A stretch of DNA of 64,000 nt from Symsagittifera roscoffensis (lineage: Eukaryota; Xenacoelomorpha; Acoela; Convolutidae). This document shows, in pieces, positions 20,701-58,804 of the stretch (its first letter is position 1; each line of letters starts with the position of its first letter). Under the pieces are notes generated by a model. It did not search any database and was not told the origin of the DNA. It saw only the letters and a list, made by a program, of their open reading frames with translations. A program made the translations under genes and the position numbers. The stretch covers positions 10,482,027 to 10,546,026 of the forward strand of contig NC_087068.1 of assembly GCF_963678635.1 (NCBI RefSeq). Reading direction: 5' to 3'.

Positions 20701-23700
20701 GTTTGCGGTGAGTGCGGCATCAACCCGTTTCAAGAATCAGCAATGATACAGATTCCAAGAAGAAAAAAGGATGAAAAAAGGGTCGATCATTCCAAAAATC
20801 TTTTACAATTGACATTTTTTGAACATCTAACCTGATTCCGATAAAAATTGATCCGATAAAAGTTTTTAAAATTACTATGGTTATTTTGCTTCAAAATCTC
20901 TTAAAAAAGGTTTTTGGAATAAAAATTCGTGTATGATTTTTTGCCTCATTTGCACTTTTGTTATCAATTTTCGAACCGAAACATATGAATTTAAATTTCG
21001 ATCAAATTTTTCACAGCTGTTTTCTGAAAAATAACATGACCTAATTGTTAATGATTTGTCAAAGCTTTACCTCTTTTCTAGCTGTTCCAATAATTTGGCT
21101 TTTTCCGATTGTGCTTTTTTCACTCGGTCAGTCGACAGCTCCGGCGCCCCTTGAAGCATAGACCATAGTTGTTCCATCGAAGACTGGAATGTCTGTTCGG
21201 AAGTTGTGTCGCTTCTATCCCTACACGAGTCTATAAAGAGATACTTCAGCGCACGACAGCTGGGAAACTTTTTCCGTACAGCAAGCAGATACTCCTGTGC
21301 TAGTTTTTGGTCAGTTTTCCCTGCTATTCTTTCTCGATCTGCTTTGGCAGACTCCTTCATTGAGAGCCGAGTAAAAATGACCACCGTCTGAGGCCAGAAC
21401 GCCTCGCCGAACATCTCTTGGAATATTCCAATCATTCCGACGAGCGATCCGTCTAGACGGGGATTTTGTCCATTCACCGCGATAGCAAATAAGTTTACAT
21501 AGTCGCATCTGGTCTTAAGTGAAGTTTCCAAGTCTCTTATAATATCGGTGTCCGTATCCCTATCGCGATCATCAAAACCGATCGTATCTATTATACTGAT
21601 CGGTCGAATGACATCCCCGTTAAAGTACACATTCGCCAAATTGGTCTGCTCAGTGCAACTTTGGGCATCGGCGGAGATGGCAAACATCGGATTGTTGAAA
21701 TCTAGACCAGCCAAGATGTTGCAAAGACTACTTTTACCCGTGCCGGTTTTTCCGACAATCAGAATTTTTCGGCGCTCATTGTCAACTAGATTCGTCACAA
21801 CTCCGACCCGGTCGTTTCCAGCTGTCTTCAGGTGTCTGATATTTGGAATTGCCCCTGTAGTGGATGATGAAACGACTAAAAATGAGATCATTAACGAATA
21901 GAAAATTCAAACATTTTGGTTCATCCAAATGATGATTTCTTGTCAACACCGCAGATTGCGGCAGAAATCAATTCGAATTTTCCTCTGATATTCATTTCAA
22001 TTTTCAGTTTCTTCGTTTGAGCGATTTCTGTTTTTTGCTATTTCAAAAAACATAATCTTATATCGTTGTTTGAAAGAGCACAAAAAACTACCCAATGTTT
22101 GCTAAGCGTTAACTATTACAAGAAAAAGACAAAACAAAACGGTTTCACAAAACAGCACAAAAAATCAAAATAAAGCTGTTTAATCTTTCATACATTTTTT
22201 TACATACTTCAGATTTTCGTGAAACCCAGACAGAAAATTTATATTAATCTTGCTGAAGTTGATAGCTGTTTTTTGCCATCAAGTTTGTTTCTAATGAATA
22301 TATGTTTGTGGTATTCAATTAATTAAATTAATTGATATAATATTTTTATCTCACTCCTAAACAACTCAACTTTGTCAGGTTTTGATTTCAAGCTGTGGTC
22401 TTCATTTTCGCCAAATCTTTGACACTGTGAAATACTGTGACACTGTGAAATACTGTGACACTGTGAGAATTTATTGATCAAGAAAACAATCGACCGAACA
22501 ATTTATTAGTTATTGTTGCTTTTACTGATATATACAGTTTGAAAATTTGATAAAAATTTGGTTTTTGCAATTCCTATTCAAACAAACATTTTCAATTCCG
22601 ATCAAAAACTTGTGGTTTTGACATGCGCAAAGAAAAAACTTCAGGTTCAAAATTTTTCAGAAGAGAAACTTTTAACAAAAAAAAATATGTGATTACGTTT
22701 TTAATTTCTCCAGTTTTATCACAGCTCATTTGTCCCGCTGAGTTCTTAATTTGAAGGTATTTTTGAAGCAAAATTGAAATTAATGAATTTTTGTGAGTTT
22801 TGCGGAGCGTTTTTTCATCACTGTAACATAAAAAATGTTTGTTATCGATTTTAAAAATATAAAAAAAAGTGTACAAAAAAAAGTTAATCACTTCAATAAA
22901 AATTGAATTTTTGAAAAAACGAAAAATCAAAATCAAACATTTAGCTTTTTTCTTCTAAAAAATCTGATCAAGAAGAGTTGATTCGTTCAAAAAAAAAACC
23001 CAGACTTTTCGACAACATTAAATAACAAAAATAACTCTCAATTTACAAAATTCACTTTATAAATAAATGTGAGATTTTAACGCAAGTTTTAGTTTTCTGC
23101 TTTTTAAAATGGCTAAACTGAAGGACCATTTGGCATTCCTTTATTTAGGAAAAAAAAAACAAAAAACTTTCATGTCAGCCATAACAAACTGGTCTCAGAT
23201 ACGCTCGAGCCCGTGGTTAAAGTTGCCAAATATCACAACAACAGATTTTTTTAATACGAGACCAAACTGTGTATTTTGTGAATTTTAAGTAAATTCCGCA
23301 ACAAGTCAAAATCAGATTTGTCGCGGAATCCGCAACATTGCTATTTTTTCATCTTCTCTGCTGTTTGGGATTCCATGGTCAAATAGCTAACAGACTGTAT
23401 TGCTCAAAATTGCTCCATAAACAGGAAATTTTGAGGAATCCGCAACAAAATTTTTAGAACCCGGAACACAGTTGTGAACGAATCCATGAACGATTTGGAA
23501 TCCATGAACGAATATTATTATATTTGTTTAGTAAACTTGAGCTTTCGTAGAAGCCGCAACTATAAGTGGAATCCGCAAATTGTAAGCGGAATCCGCAAAT
23601 TGTAAGCTACATAAACTTGCGGAATCCACTTACGTTTCCGGAATCTGGAACAAATACCTATATTCGCTCGTTGCGGAATCCGCAACAAAATTGATGTGCC

Positions 23701-24604
23701 GACAAAATTTGCGTTACAGGTATTTGTACGCGGAACCCGCGGAAGTTTTGTCAGAGGAATCCCTTTAAATTTTGGAACATGTTTAAAGACTTGTCTCTGG
23801 GATTCAGGAACATACAGACACAAAATTGTGCGCCTATCCAGTGAACAGTTTGACCTCGTAGTGTTATTTCTCAATTTGTTTAAATCTCAAGAACATGCTA
23901 GATAGATGGTATATCATACAAAACTAAAAATTAAATCCTTTCTCAATTAAAGTTTAAAAGCAATTGTATTTAAACAAAAATGAAACAGATGAAACAAAAA
24001 CACTTAGTGTAATTGGCATCGTTTCATGGGAGAGATGCATAAGCGAATTACATTTAAACTCCTCATTTTTTTACTCCGCTGGTGCGTTTTTCTATAAAAT
24101 AAATTTCAAACTATTCCAAATATATTTTTTTCATCGTTATTTTTGGTTTAAAACAAGCGCTTTGAAACTCTAGTTAAGACAGGATATAACTTATAGTTCA
24201 AATGCAATCTGTAGCAGTAACTTTCGTACCAGTAATATTTAATCATCAAACTTACCTGTAGTTTTTGATGTAGATGGTTTGGTTTTTGTCAGTCCTTGTT
24301 GTTTCATGACCTCTTTGTACTCTGCTGAGAGAAACTCTTCGGTTCCTTGTAGATCCGGAGTTGCAAGGTCTTCCACAAATATTGTCGCCAGAATAGCCAT
24401 CATACACGAAAACACTGGGCAACGTCGGTTTTGATCGGAGAGTACTTGGTTGGCACAATTGTTAGGAGAGGCGGGGCCACAGACTAAATGACCACACCCT
24501 GGCAGACGTCGAGGGTCATAGAATCTCTGAGTGCATTTGCTGCACCATAGCTGCTGGTCGGAAGAGTGTACATAGCCCCCTTCAATGCTGGGCCCTGACC
24601 CCAT
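17195..24604 (-). CDS. RING finger - AIG1/GIMAP-like GTPase - coiled-coil protein (4 exons)
   Basis: Predicted coding exons on the minus strand are 24604-24256, 21875-21071, 18618-17996 and 17739-17195. All three junctions have GT-AG sites and keep phase (1, 2, 1), giving 774 codons including the stop. Domain order: atypical RING (residues about 21-67), AIG1-type GTPase (about 117-385), Lys/Glu/Gln-rich coiled coil (about 386-592) and an unrecognised Trp/Cys-containing C-terminal domain (593-773). The ATG at 24604 is the first clear start; the frame is open further upstream with CVNC, so an extra 5' exon is possible. Known for the families: RING domains often confer E3 ubiquitin ligase activity; AIG1/GIMAP proteins are GTP-binding scaffolds with immune or membrane roles. 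The fusion's function is inference. No transmembrane segment or signal peptide is seen, so a cytosolic protein is expected. Confidence 0.85.
17763..17960 (+). mobile_element. Repeat family B fragment inside the last intron
   Basis: It starts CAATGGCGGATCTAGG, close to the family B terminus CAGGGGCGGATCTAGG, and continues with the T-rich and GGCGCC boxes of the family. If the intron is not spliced, this repeat supplies the stop codon at 17901 and the last ten or so residues. Confidence 0.75.
17996..18618 (-). CDS. Exon 3: coiled-coil region of the RING-AIG1 protein
   Basis: The acceptor is CTATTTTCAG just above 18618 and the donor is GTAAGA at 17995-17990. It encodes about 207 residues, very rich in Glu, Lys and Gln with leucine heptads (for example LEQQLNELKEQQEKMLKQ and KLELEKNRLEIELKQKEKEF). 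This is a long coiled coil likely to drive self-association. The open frame runs on past the donor to a stop at 17901, within repeat DNA; splicing at 17996 is preferred because it gives the correct phase for exon 4. Confidence 0.88.
18640..19144 (-). mobile_element. Repeat family A, copy 3 (reverse orientation)
   Basis: Reverse-complement copy. It starts TGTTCCGACTTTCGATGCG and ends with the hairpin CAGGGCTTCGCCCTG-like sequence and GCAGTCTTGT. Flanking bases are T on both sides. It lies in the intron between the GTPase and coiled-coil exons and faces copy 4. Confidence 0.88.
19626..20154 (+). mobile_element. Repeat family A, copy 4
   Basis: A full-length copy of about 529 bp. It starts ACAAGACTGCTCGTATCAGG, followed by the perfect hairpin CAGGGC-GAA-GCCCTG, and ends GTCGGAAAA (one change from GTCGGAACA). 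It is in the same intron as copy 3 but inverted to it, about 480 bp apart. Confidence 0.88.
21071..21875 (-). CDS. Exon 2: AIG1/GIMAP-type GTPase domain
   Basis: The acceptor is CTCATTTTTAG above 21875 and the donor GTAAAG lies below 21071. The exon encodes about 268 residues. Seen: G1/P-loop GKTGTGKSS (residues about 158-166), a conserved Ser/Cys/Thr stretch where G2 falls (SCTEQT), and G3 DTIGFDD (about 213-219). After VVIFTR, where the AIG1 G4 motif should be, the sequence is LSMKE without the usual Asp, so nucleotide specificity may be altered. The GTPase is followed directly by a helical Lys/Glu-rich tail leading into the coiled coil. AIG1 proteins are known to bind GTP and assemble into scaffolds. 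Confidence 0.92.
22421..22466. repeat. Short tandem repeat, 18-bp unit, about 2.5 copies
   Basis: The unit GACACTGTGAAATACTGT is repeated exactly, then partly. It lies in the intron between the RING and GTPase exons. Confidence 0.9.
23285..23760. repeat. Cluster of palindromic TTGCGGAATCCGCAA motifs
   Basis: About eight full or partial copies of GCGGAATCCGCAA are seen within 480 bp (for example near 23317, 23433, 23571, 23590, 23629 and 23674), plus decayed forms such as GGAATCCATGAACGA. The best copy is a perfect palindrome around AAT. It lies in the first intron of the RING-AIG1 gene, roughly 0.9-1.3 kb downstream of its predicted start. Purpose unknown: protein-binding sites or a decayed satellite. 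Confidence 0.7.
24256..24604 (-). CDS. Exon 1: atypical RING finger of the RING-AIG1 protein
   Basis: The donor GTAAGT lies below 24256 (phase 1). From the ATG at 24604 the exon gives 116 codons. Cys/His pattern: CSKC, then C37-G-H39, C42, C50, C62 and C67. The segment CTQRFYDPRRLPGCGHLVC is very like the start of TRIM-type RINGs. Spacing differs from the consensus in the second half: C42 to C50 and C62 to C67 are wider than CX2C, so zinc binding and E3 activity need proof. The frame continues upstream without a stop to about 24721 (containing CVNC) but has no earlier ATG; an acceptor-like TTGCCTACCTTAAAG at about 24673-24687 may mark a further exon. Confidence 0.75.
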
Positions 24605-24721
24605 CCTTTTTCCTTCTAGTGTCTTCTTGCTGGATTTTGAGCAATTAACGCAAATTTGTTTTGATGCTTTAAGGTAGGCAATAGGAAATTTTGAGAAGAA
24701 AACAGAAGGAGAATGTATCAA

Positions 24722-27193
24722 TATGTTGATTGTTATTTAAATAGTTTGCAATTGTTCACAGATTTGTTGATAAACGAGTATGGTATTAATTTTTGTCAAT
24801 GATCTGTTGATATAATAGAAGATATGATTGATCACAAAAATGCGATACGATTATTTCATAATAAAGTGGGTCGTGATCAAATTACTGTTCACGTTGCTGT
24901 TGTTACGCGGTAACAGAGCAATTATGGCCAAGATCTCAAATTTTGATAACACTTTCAAGTTTTTGCTTATGGTAGTAATTTTTTGTATTATAGCTTCTAT
25001 ACATAAAATTTATTCTATCATCTGTTCTTAACCAGTTTTGTTAAACCATTCTATACAATCAAAATCACTTCATTCAAAAGTAAGTTTCGGTAATTTTAAT
25101 AAATTAGTGGTAGTTTGTTTTTCTTTACGTTTGGTCAAAGCATAATCTGATTTTGCTCAAAATTAGTTTTAACGCCGAAAGCAACGCACTGTGTCACGTC
25201 GCAAGGCGTAATTAAGACAAGAGTTGAAGCCAAGTCGTAAAAACTGTCTAAAATTAGAATCATTAACATACGGGTCAAATAACCATTTTTGGATACTGAT
25301 TTTCATGCATTCAATAATGCTTACTTGCCATTAAATGTTTTCTTTTTGCATACAAGTGCTCATATAGATGCAAATATTTTTTTAAACTGACTAGAAACCA
25401 ACGACATTAAAGTCGACAAATCGAGCCATTGCTAAATGCTAGTGTCGCGTTTTAGAATATATTTCAAACTTTAGGAGATGTCGATTACGATTTTCTTACA
25501 TTTTGTTTTTTCTCTTTTTTGAGTCAAATAAAAAAACACGAGTTTGAAACATTTAAGCAAATACATCCACTGCCAGCCGGACATGAGATGTTAATTAGCA
25601 ATCATATAATTTATTCTACGACGGTAATTATCTCAGTGAAAAAATTTTGATAATCTATAAGTTCACGACAATTGAAAGATAAAATCTGCTTTTGCTTCTT
25701 TTACAAAATTCATAGCAAAAACAAGGTTGCATTCTCTAGAATGCTTTTGGGTTCAAAAGCGATTTCGGGTTTTAACTATTTCGAACTTAAGCAAAGTTTG
25801 TACATAGAATGAAAGAAATTGGTCAAAGTTACCATATATGAAATTATCAATATTTGGTTTTAGGGACTTGCCAGTTTATTCAAGGTCTGAAAACGCCATT
25901 GTTATATTTTTCCACTTAAGCTATCCTGAACACTTTCTCAGATAAACGGAGTAAGAAAGTGTTCATGCGATGTAAATTATTCTCAGCAAGAAAACTGAAT
26001 TGTTCAACGTGATAACTTTAATTACGCGATGACTTGAAAAACACTTGCCATTCAGACCCGTAAAAAATTGGTAAGTCGTGGAAATCAAATTTTGATGGTT
26101 TTTATAAGGTGCAGTTCTGCTCATTTGCTTTTTCTACTCATTTCCTTGTTTTATGTATAAATTTTAATTGAATTCGAAGTAAATATTGTCCAAAATCTTC
26201 ACTGAAAAGGACAGTTTTGAGGCCAAAAACCTAAATTTTTGCCTAATTCTGATCACTACTGTAACAAGCCTGAAAAAATTTCGGATTCAAAAAATAGGGT
26301 TCTGAAAATCGTAAGTTTTATATTTTATATTGAACGACGAATCAACCGCACAATCCCCACGTATGACCTACCGTAGAATGCCTTCTCCATTCATGTTTGA
26401 ATTCTGAATAATAATTCTGCGTAAAGAATGCATTTCATACAAAGCGCAAGATGCAGAGTTTTTGAAATTGCTTATAAAATTTTGGACTTTGATACGCATA
26501 AAAATCAGTTTAATCGACGTTTCAGTTACGTTCTGATAGTTTAATCTTGTTAGTAAGGTGATTTAAGTTATCAACAAGTTCAACAATTATGAGTTTGTAA
26601 ATTATATCACGCTGGGTAAGAAAATGTTTTGATTATACAGTTTGAAATTGTATCAAATCCTTGTTTTGATTTTTTGCAATTTATAACGCCGTTGCAGAAA
26701 TTTGTTGACCATTTTTAATCAAATCAGTAAATATTTCATCAAGAAATCATAAGAATCCAAATAAATCCCATCCAGTCAAGACAATTTGCTGTTTTGCCGG
26801 GGTTGACCAAATTTTCTTATCATACAGTTTTATCGTATGACAATCTTCTTCTCATGCATTTCCATATAATTCCATACCTACAGAAAATTATTTGAGTTTT
26901 GCCAAACGTTTTTGCGTTTTGTCTTAAAACGCATAAACTAAGAATCAGAAAACCATGTAAAAAACCAATGTTTGAGGGGAGGGAATCTCGCAGATAATCG
27001 GCGTTTGTAGAATAATTATTTCAGATAAAATTATGCAGCTCACTCACGAAAGTTCTTAAATCTTAAAAAAGGAAACATTTGATTAAATACAATTTAATTA
27101 AATTTAACTTAAAAATTTTACACATTTTGCTATATAATTATGGCTTATATACGTATCAAATCATGTCGAATAATCAGCAATCCTTCCATTCAG
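24722..27193. other. Intergenic region, no recognisable gene
   Basis: About 2.5 kb of AT-rich DNA between two minus-strand genes. It should hold the promoter of the RING-AIG1 gene and the 3' end of the EGF-repeat gene. No TATA box, poly(A) signal or RNA gene could be assigned with confidence. A 67-codon hydrophobic plus-strand ORF at 24828-25031 has no support. A CCGGGGTTGACCA/CATACAG piece at 26810-26850 relates to the 13.4-kb tandem array. Confidence 0.5.
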
Positions 27194-55518
<28,325 letters not shown>

Positions 55519-55533
55519 TTCCAGCTGAATTAA

Positions 55534-56753
55534 TTCTAGAAATTCAAAAATAAATTAATTAAGCTTCTCGATTTTATTTTTAAAGCTGATTCAAATAAAA
55601 ACACGATGATCAGAATCAAAGCCGATCATCATTTACTATAAAGTGAACAAATGACGATCAAATGCTTATTTGTTCATACTTATCCCAACTTTCAATAAAT
55701 CACTTTCTTTCTCATACAATCTGTGATTGGACGCAAACAAGCCCAGACACTTGAAGACCATGAGATGAGAACTAAAACCCATTATGACATCATTGACCTG
55801 AATTTCCACAGTCTTAGTAGGGAAGAAGACGATAAAAGGACAAAAATAATAATGGAGCTAGATTGAGTTATGTGACGTAATTTGTACTAAATTGTAATAA
55901 TGAAGACGATGACCCGAAAAGATTTCAGATCTATCCGACATTTTTCAGACAACAGGTGTGTTTATTGTGCCGAAGTTTGTCCGAAACAGAAAAGAGCAAC
56001 CTGAACTAATCAGAAAAGCACGCGGGTGCAATTTGGCTCCACAAAACTCATATTCTCGCTGAAGCTGAAATCGAGCAACCCGGAAAACTCTTCTCAAACG
56101 TGACGGACAAAAATAAATATTCGTTTCGGAAAACAGAATTCGACATCCTTCCCATAACGATGAGCGTTGTGAAGTTATGCTTGCAGACGCGGTTGTTATT
56201 TCTAGGACTTTAAATTGTCAAAAAACAATCGCCAGAAAACGTGATTTTTGGCCTGATCACTCGAGTTCATGATGTCTCAGTGTCGAGAAAATATGTTTGA
56301 AGCTTTTGACTTTTAGTCTATTGTTGAGCAACATGTTAAGCTTTTAGTCTTCAAACATTGATTCAAACTTGATACCTTTATAAACTTATCCACTTTCTAC
56401 TGAACGGAAGTGAAAAAAGCCAATACAGTGCTGATTTAAATTATCCGGATAAAATGAAAAAATATATATATTTGAAATTTAAAAAGCGTTTTTCTATAAT
56501 TGGGTTGAATTTAGACAAAAAATGATGAAGATCAATCTTGCTTAAAATGTTAACAAAACTAAATGGGTGCAATTTGTTTTGCAAAACTCTGGCCCAAAAA
56601 TTCATCCCAAAATTCACCCCTTTTATGCCTTTTAAACTCCTAAAGTGGGCGCAAAAGGCATAAAACAAGTTTTAATAAAAAAAATTACGTTTTTTGGCTA
56701 TCACACGAAATTAAATGATCGTTTTTGGGGTAAATTTTAGGGCCCAAATTTCA
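55534..56753. other. Upstream region of the EGF-repeat gene, no gene seen
   Basis: It should contain the promoter. A TGTGACGTAATTTG word at about 55869-55882 resembles a CREB/ATF site but is a chance-level match. No TATA box was assigned. No ORF in it resembles a protein. Confidence 0.4.
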
Positions 56754-57295
56754 ACAAGACTGCTCGTATCAGGGCGAAGCCCTGAATGTTCCGATTGCCT
56801 TTTAAGGTTTATGGAGCAGCAGCAATAACATAAAAAAATTAATTGAAATAGAATAAAATGAAACTTTTTTTTCTAAAATTTGAAATTTTTTATAAAAATC
56901 ATCCCCCCACACGCCATAAAAAGTACAAAAGGATAGATTTAGTTCCTTGTAACAAATCAATTATGGCACATAAGCTTCGTTCAACCAATTTGGAACGACT
57001 TCTAAGACGGATTAAATCTCCGCTTACGCGTTAATAGCTCGAATTATATCGCGCGTTAATTGTCCCAAATTGGTCAAAATGGCCAAAATGGCAACCTTTA
57101 AACCCTCATAATTTTACGAAAAATGATGACAGGTGAAGTATCTTTTCAAATTTAAGCTCAGGACAACAATAACTTTTGAATGATATAAAAAAATTCCGTC
57201 AAAAATGGCTAGTTAAAAAGTCGAAATTTGTCTGAAGAAAAAAAACCCACCCCGAGCACAAATATTCCGTTACTTTCGTATCAAAAGTCGGAACA
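56754..57295 (+). mobile_element. Repeat family A, copy 7
   Basis: A full-length copy of about 542 bp with perfect ends: ACAAGACTGCTCGTATCAGG, hairpin CAGGGC-GAA-GCCCTG, inner GTTCCGAT, and 3' GTCGGAACA. It is flanked by A on both sides with no target duplication. Confidence 0.9.
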
Positions 57296-57483
57296 AAAAC
57301 CAAATAATGCACCATATTAGTTCTGTTAACATTTTAAGCAAGATTGATCGTCATCATTTTTGTCTAAAGTAAAGCTAATTAAAAAAAAACGCGTTTTAAG
57401 TTTCAAGGTTTATTTTGTCCTGATAAGTTACATAAACTCTGAAACTGAAGCATCAATTGCCGAAAGAGAACACTACACAAGGT

Positions 57484-57898
57484 GGCGCCCTCACGATTGA
57501 AGGACCGAATGCTTGAAACTATTTTTACCTTACTTGCAGCCAATCAGAATTGAGTATTCAAAATCTCAAAGTAAATCGCAAAAATCTCAAAATCTCAAGA
57601 AAATAAATCCAGGCCATTAGTGTTAATATTGACCGATTAGATAATAAGCAGATGGGTTTTCAAGACTGAAAAATTTTTATGATTTAATCTCATTAATCTT
57701 GATGATTATCTGATTAGTTTTGGGGTTGTAACCCGCATCTTGTAAAATTTTTGATTATTTTCCACTGATTTAATACATTTTCTGTTAACATTGACTTCGA
57801 TTTTTTGAGAAAGGCATTTAGCCAATAGAAACGCGTAGCGATTTTGATTGGTTGAAATTTTTCAAGCATTCGGTCCTTCAAGCATGAGAACCTTCCCC
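57484..57898. mobile_element. Repeat family C (MITE), copy 2
   Basis: Left GAAGGACCGAATGCTTGAAA and right TTCAAGCATTCGGTCCTTC are perfect reverse complements over 19 bp. Inner boxes match copy 1 at 16071-16482. Non-coding. Confidence 0.85.
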
Positions 57899-58804
57899 AC
57901 TACACACGTTTATAGAGACCAAAGTGTGAATTAGTGTTGAATCAATTAATTCTCATTTTTAAAATCGAAGGATAATCGATGAATGTCCCAAGGAAAAAAT
58001 AAATTATTAGCCACCACATTCAACTATATTCTATTTTAATAAATATTTGTTTTTGACTTAGTTTCAACCAATGGTAGCGATACTTTTTTGCATTTCAACA
58101 ACTTAGTCATCGGAAATTTTAGAAAAAAGTCCAAGTCCGGCAAAAAAAAACAAAAAAAAATTGAAAATGTAAAAAGGAAATCATGTTCAATTAAAATCAT
58201 GTTGAATTATTATCATTTTTTGAGCTCGAGAAAATTTTCTATGTGTCTTTTGGTTCACAGCGGGTGACTTAGTTATCTTTCTAACTGAGTCACCCTTACT
58301 GATTTTTTCCGATCGTACTTTCACCGTATTTTCAAGGCTGATCTATTTTTTCAAGGTATTAGCATGTCAGCTATCTAACTATTTCTTTTTTTTTCTGTGT
58401 GATACCCAGCAGAAACTATTGTCACACATTTCTTTATTAGGTTTTGCAGGTTTTGATTTTCTAAAGTTTAATTCATAATCATTCAGTAAAAGGAAGGCAA
58501 ATTACATGGGCACATAAAGGAAGGCAAATAAAATTCACTAAAAGGAAGGCAAAACTAGTGACTCAAAAATATTTGAATTTTTTTATAGTTTGAAAGTGAA
58601 TGTACTTTTACTTGGTATAGTTTTTCTCAGAATTTCGATATATGATTTTTTTTAAACAAACATAACTTTTCTGTTTGCTTGACTTCACGTACGTTTTTCC
58701 AACTGTCTATTGACTTTGTTTTATAGAGAAAAAATTCCTCAAAAGGTACACTTATATCAGATTAATTTCTGCGAGTACAATTACTCTGGAGGCTATCCCT
58801 GGAC
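57899..58804. other. No gene; small hairpin and short direct repeats
   Basis: A hairpin at 58261-58294 pairs GGGTGACT.AGTTA with TAACT.AGTCACCC. AAAGGAAGGCAAA occurs three times at 58490-58554. Nothing else was recognised. Confidence 0.6.

Noticed and set aside
20476-22936. ORFs at 20512-20835 (+), 20476-20733 (-) and 22592-22936 (-)
   Set aside because: They lie in introns of the RING-AIG1 gene, overlap each other or are Phe/Lys/Ile-rich, and show no domain or splice context.
58490-58554. Three AAAGGAAGGCAAA copies as a CRISPR-like array
   Set aside because: The DNA is animal, the units are short and irregular, and no spacer structure exists.
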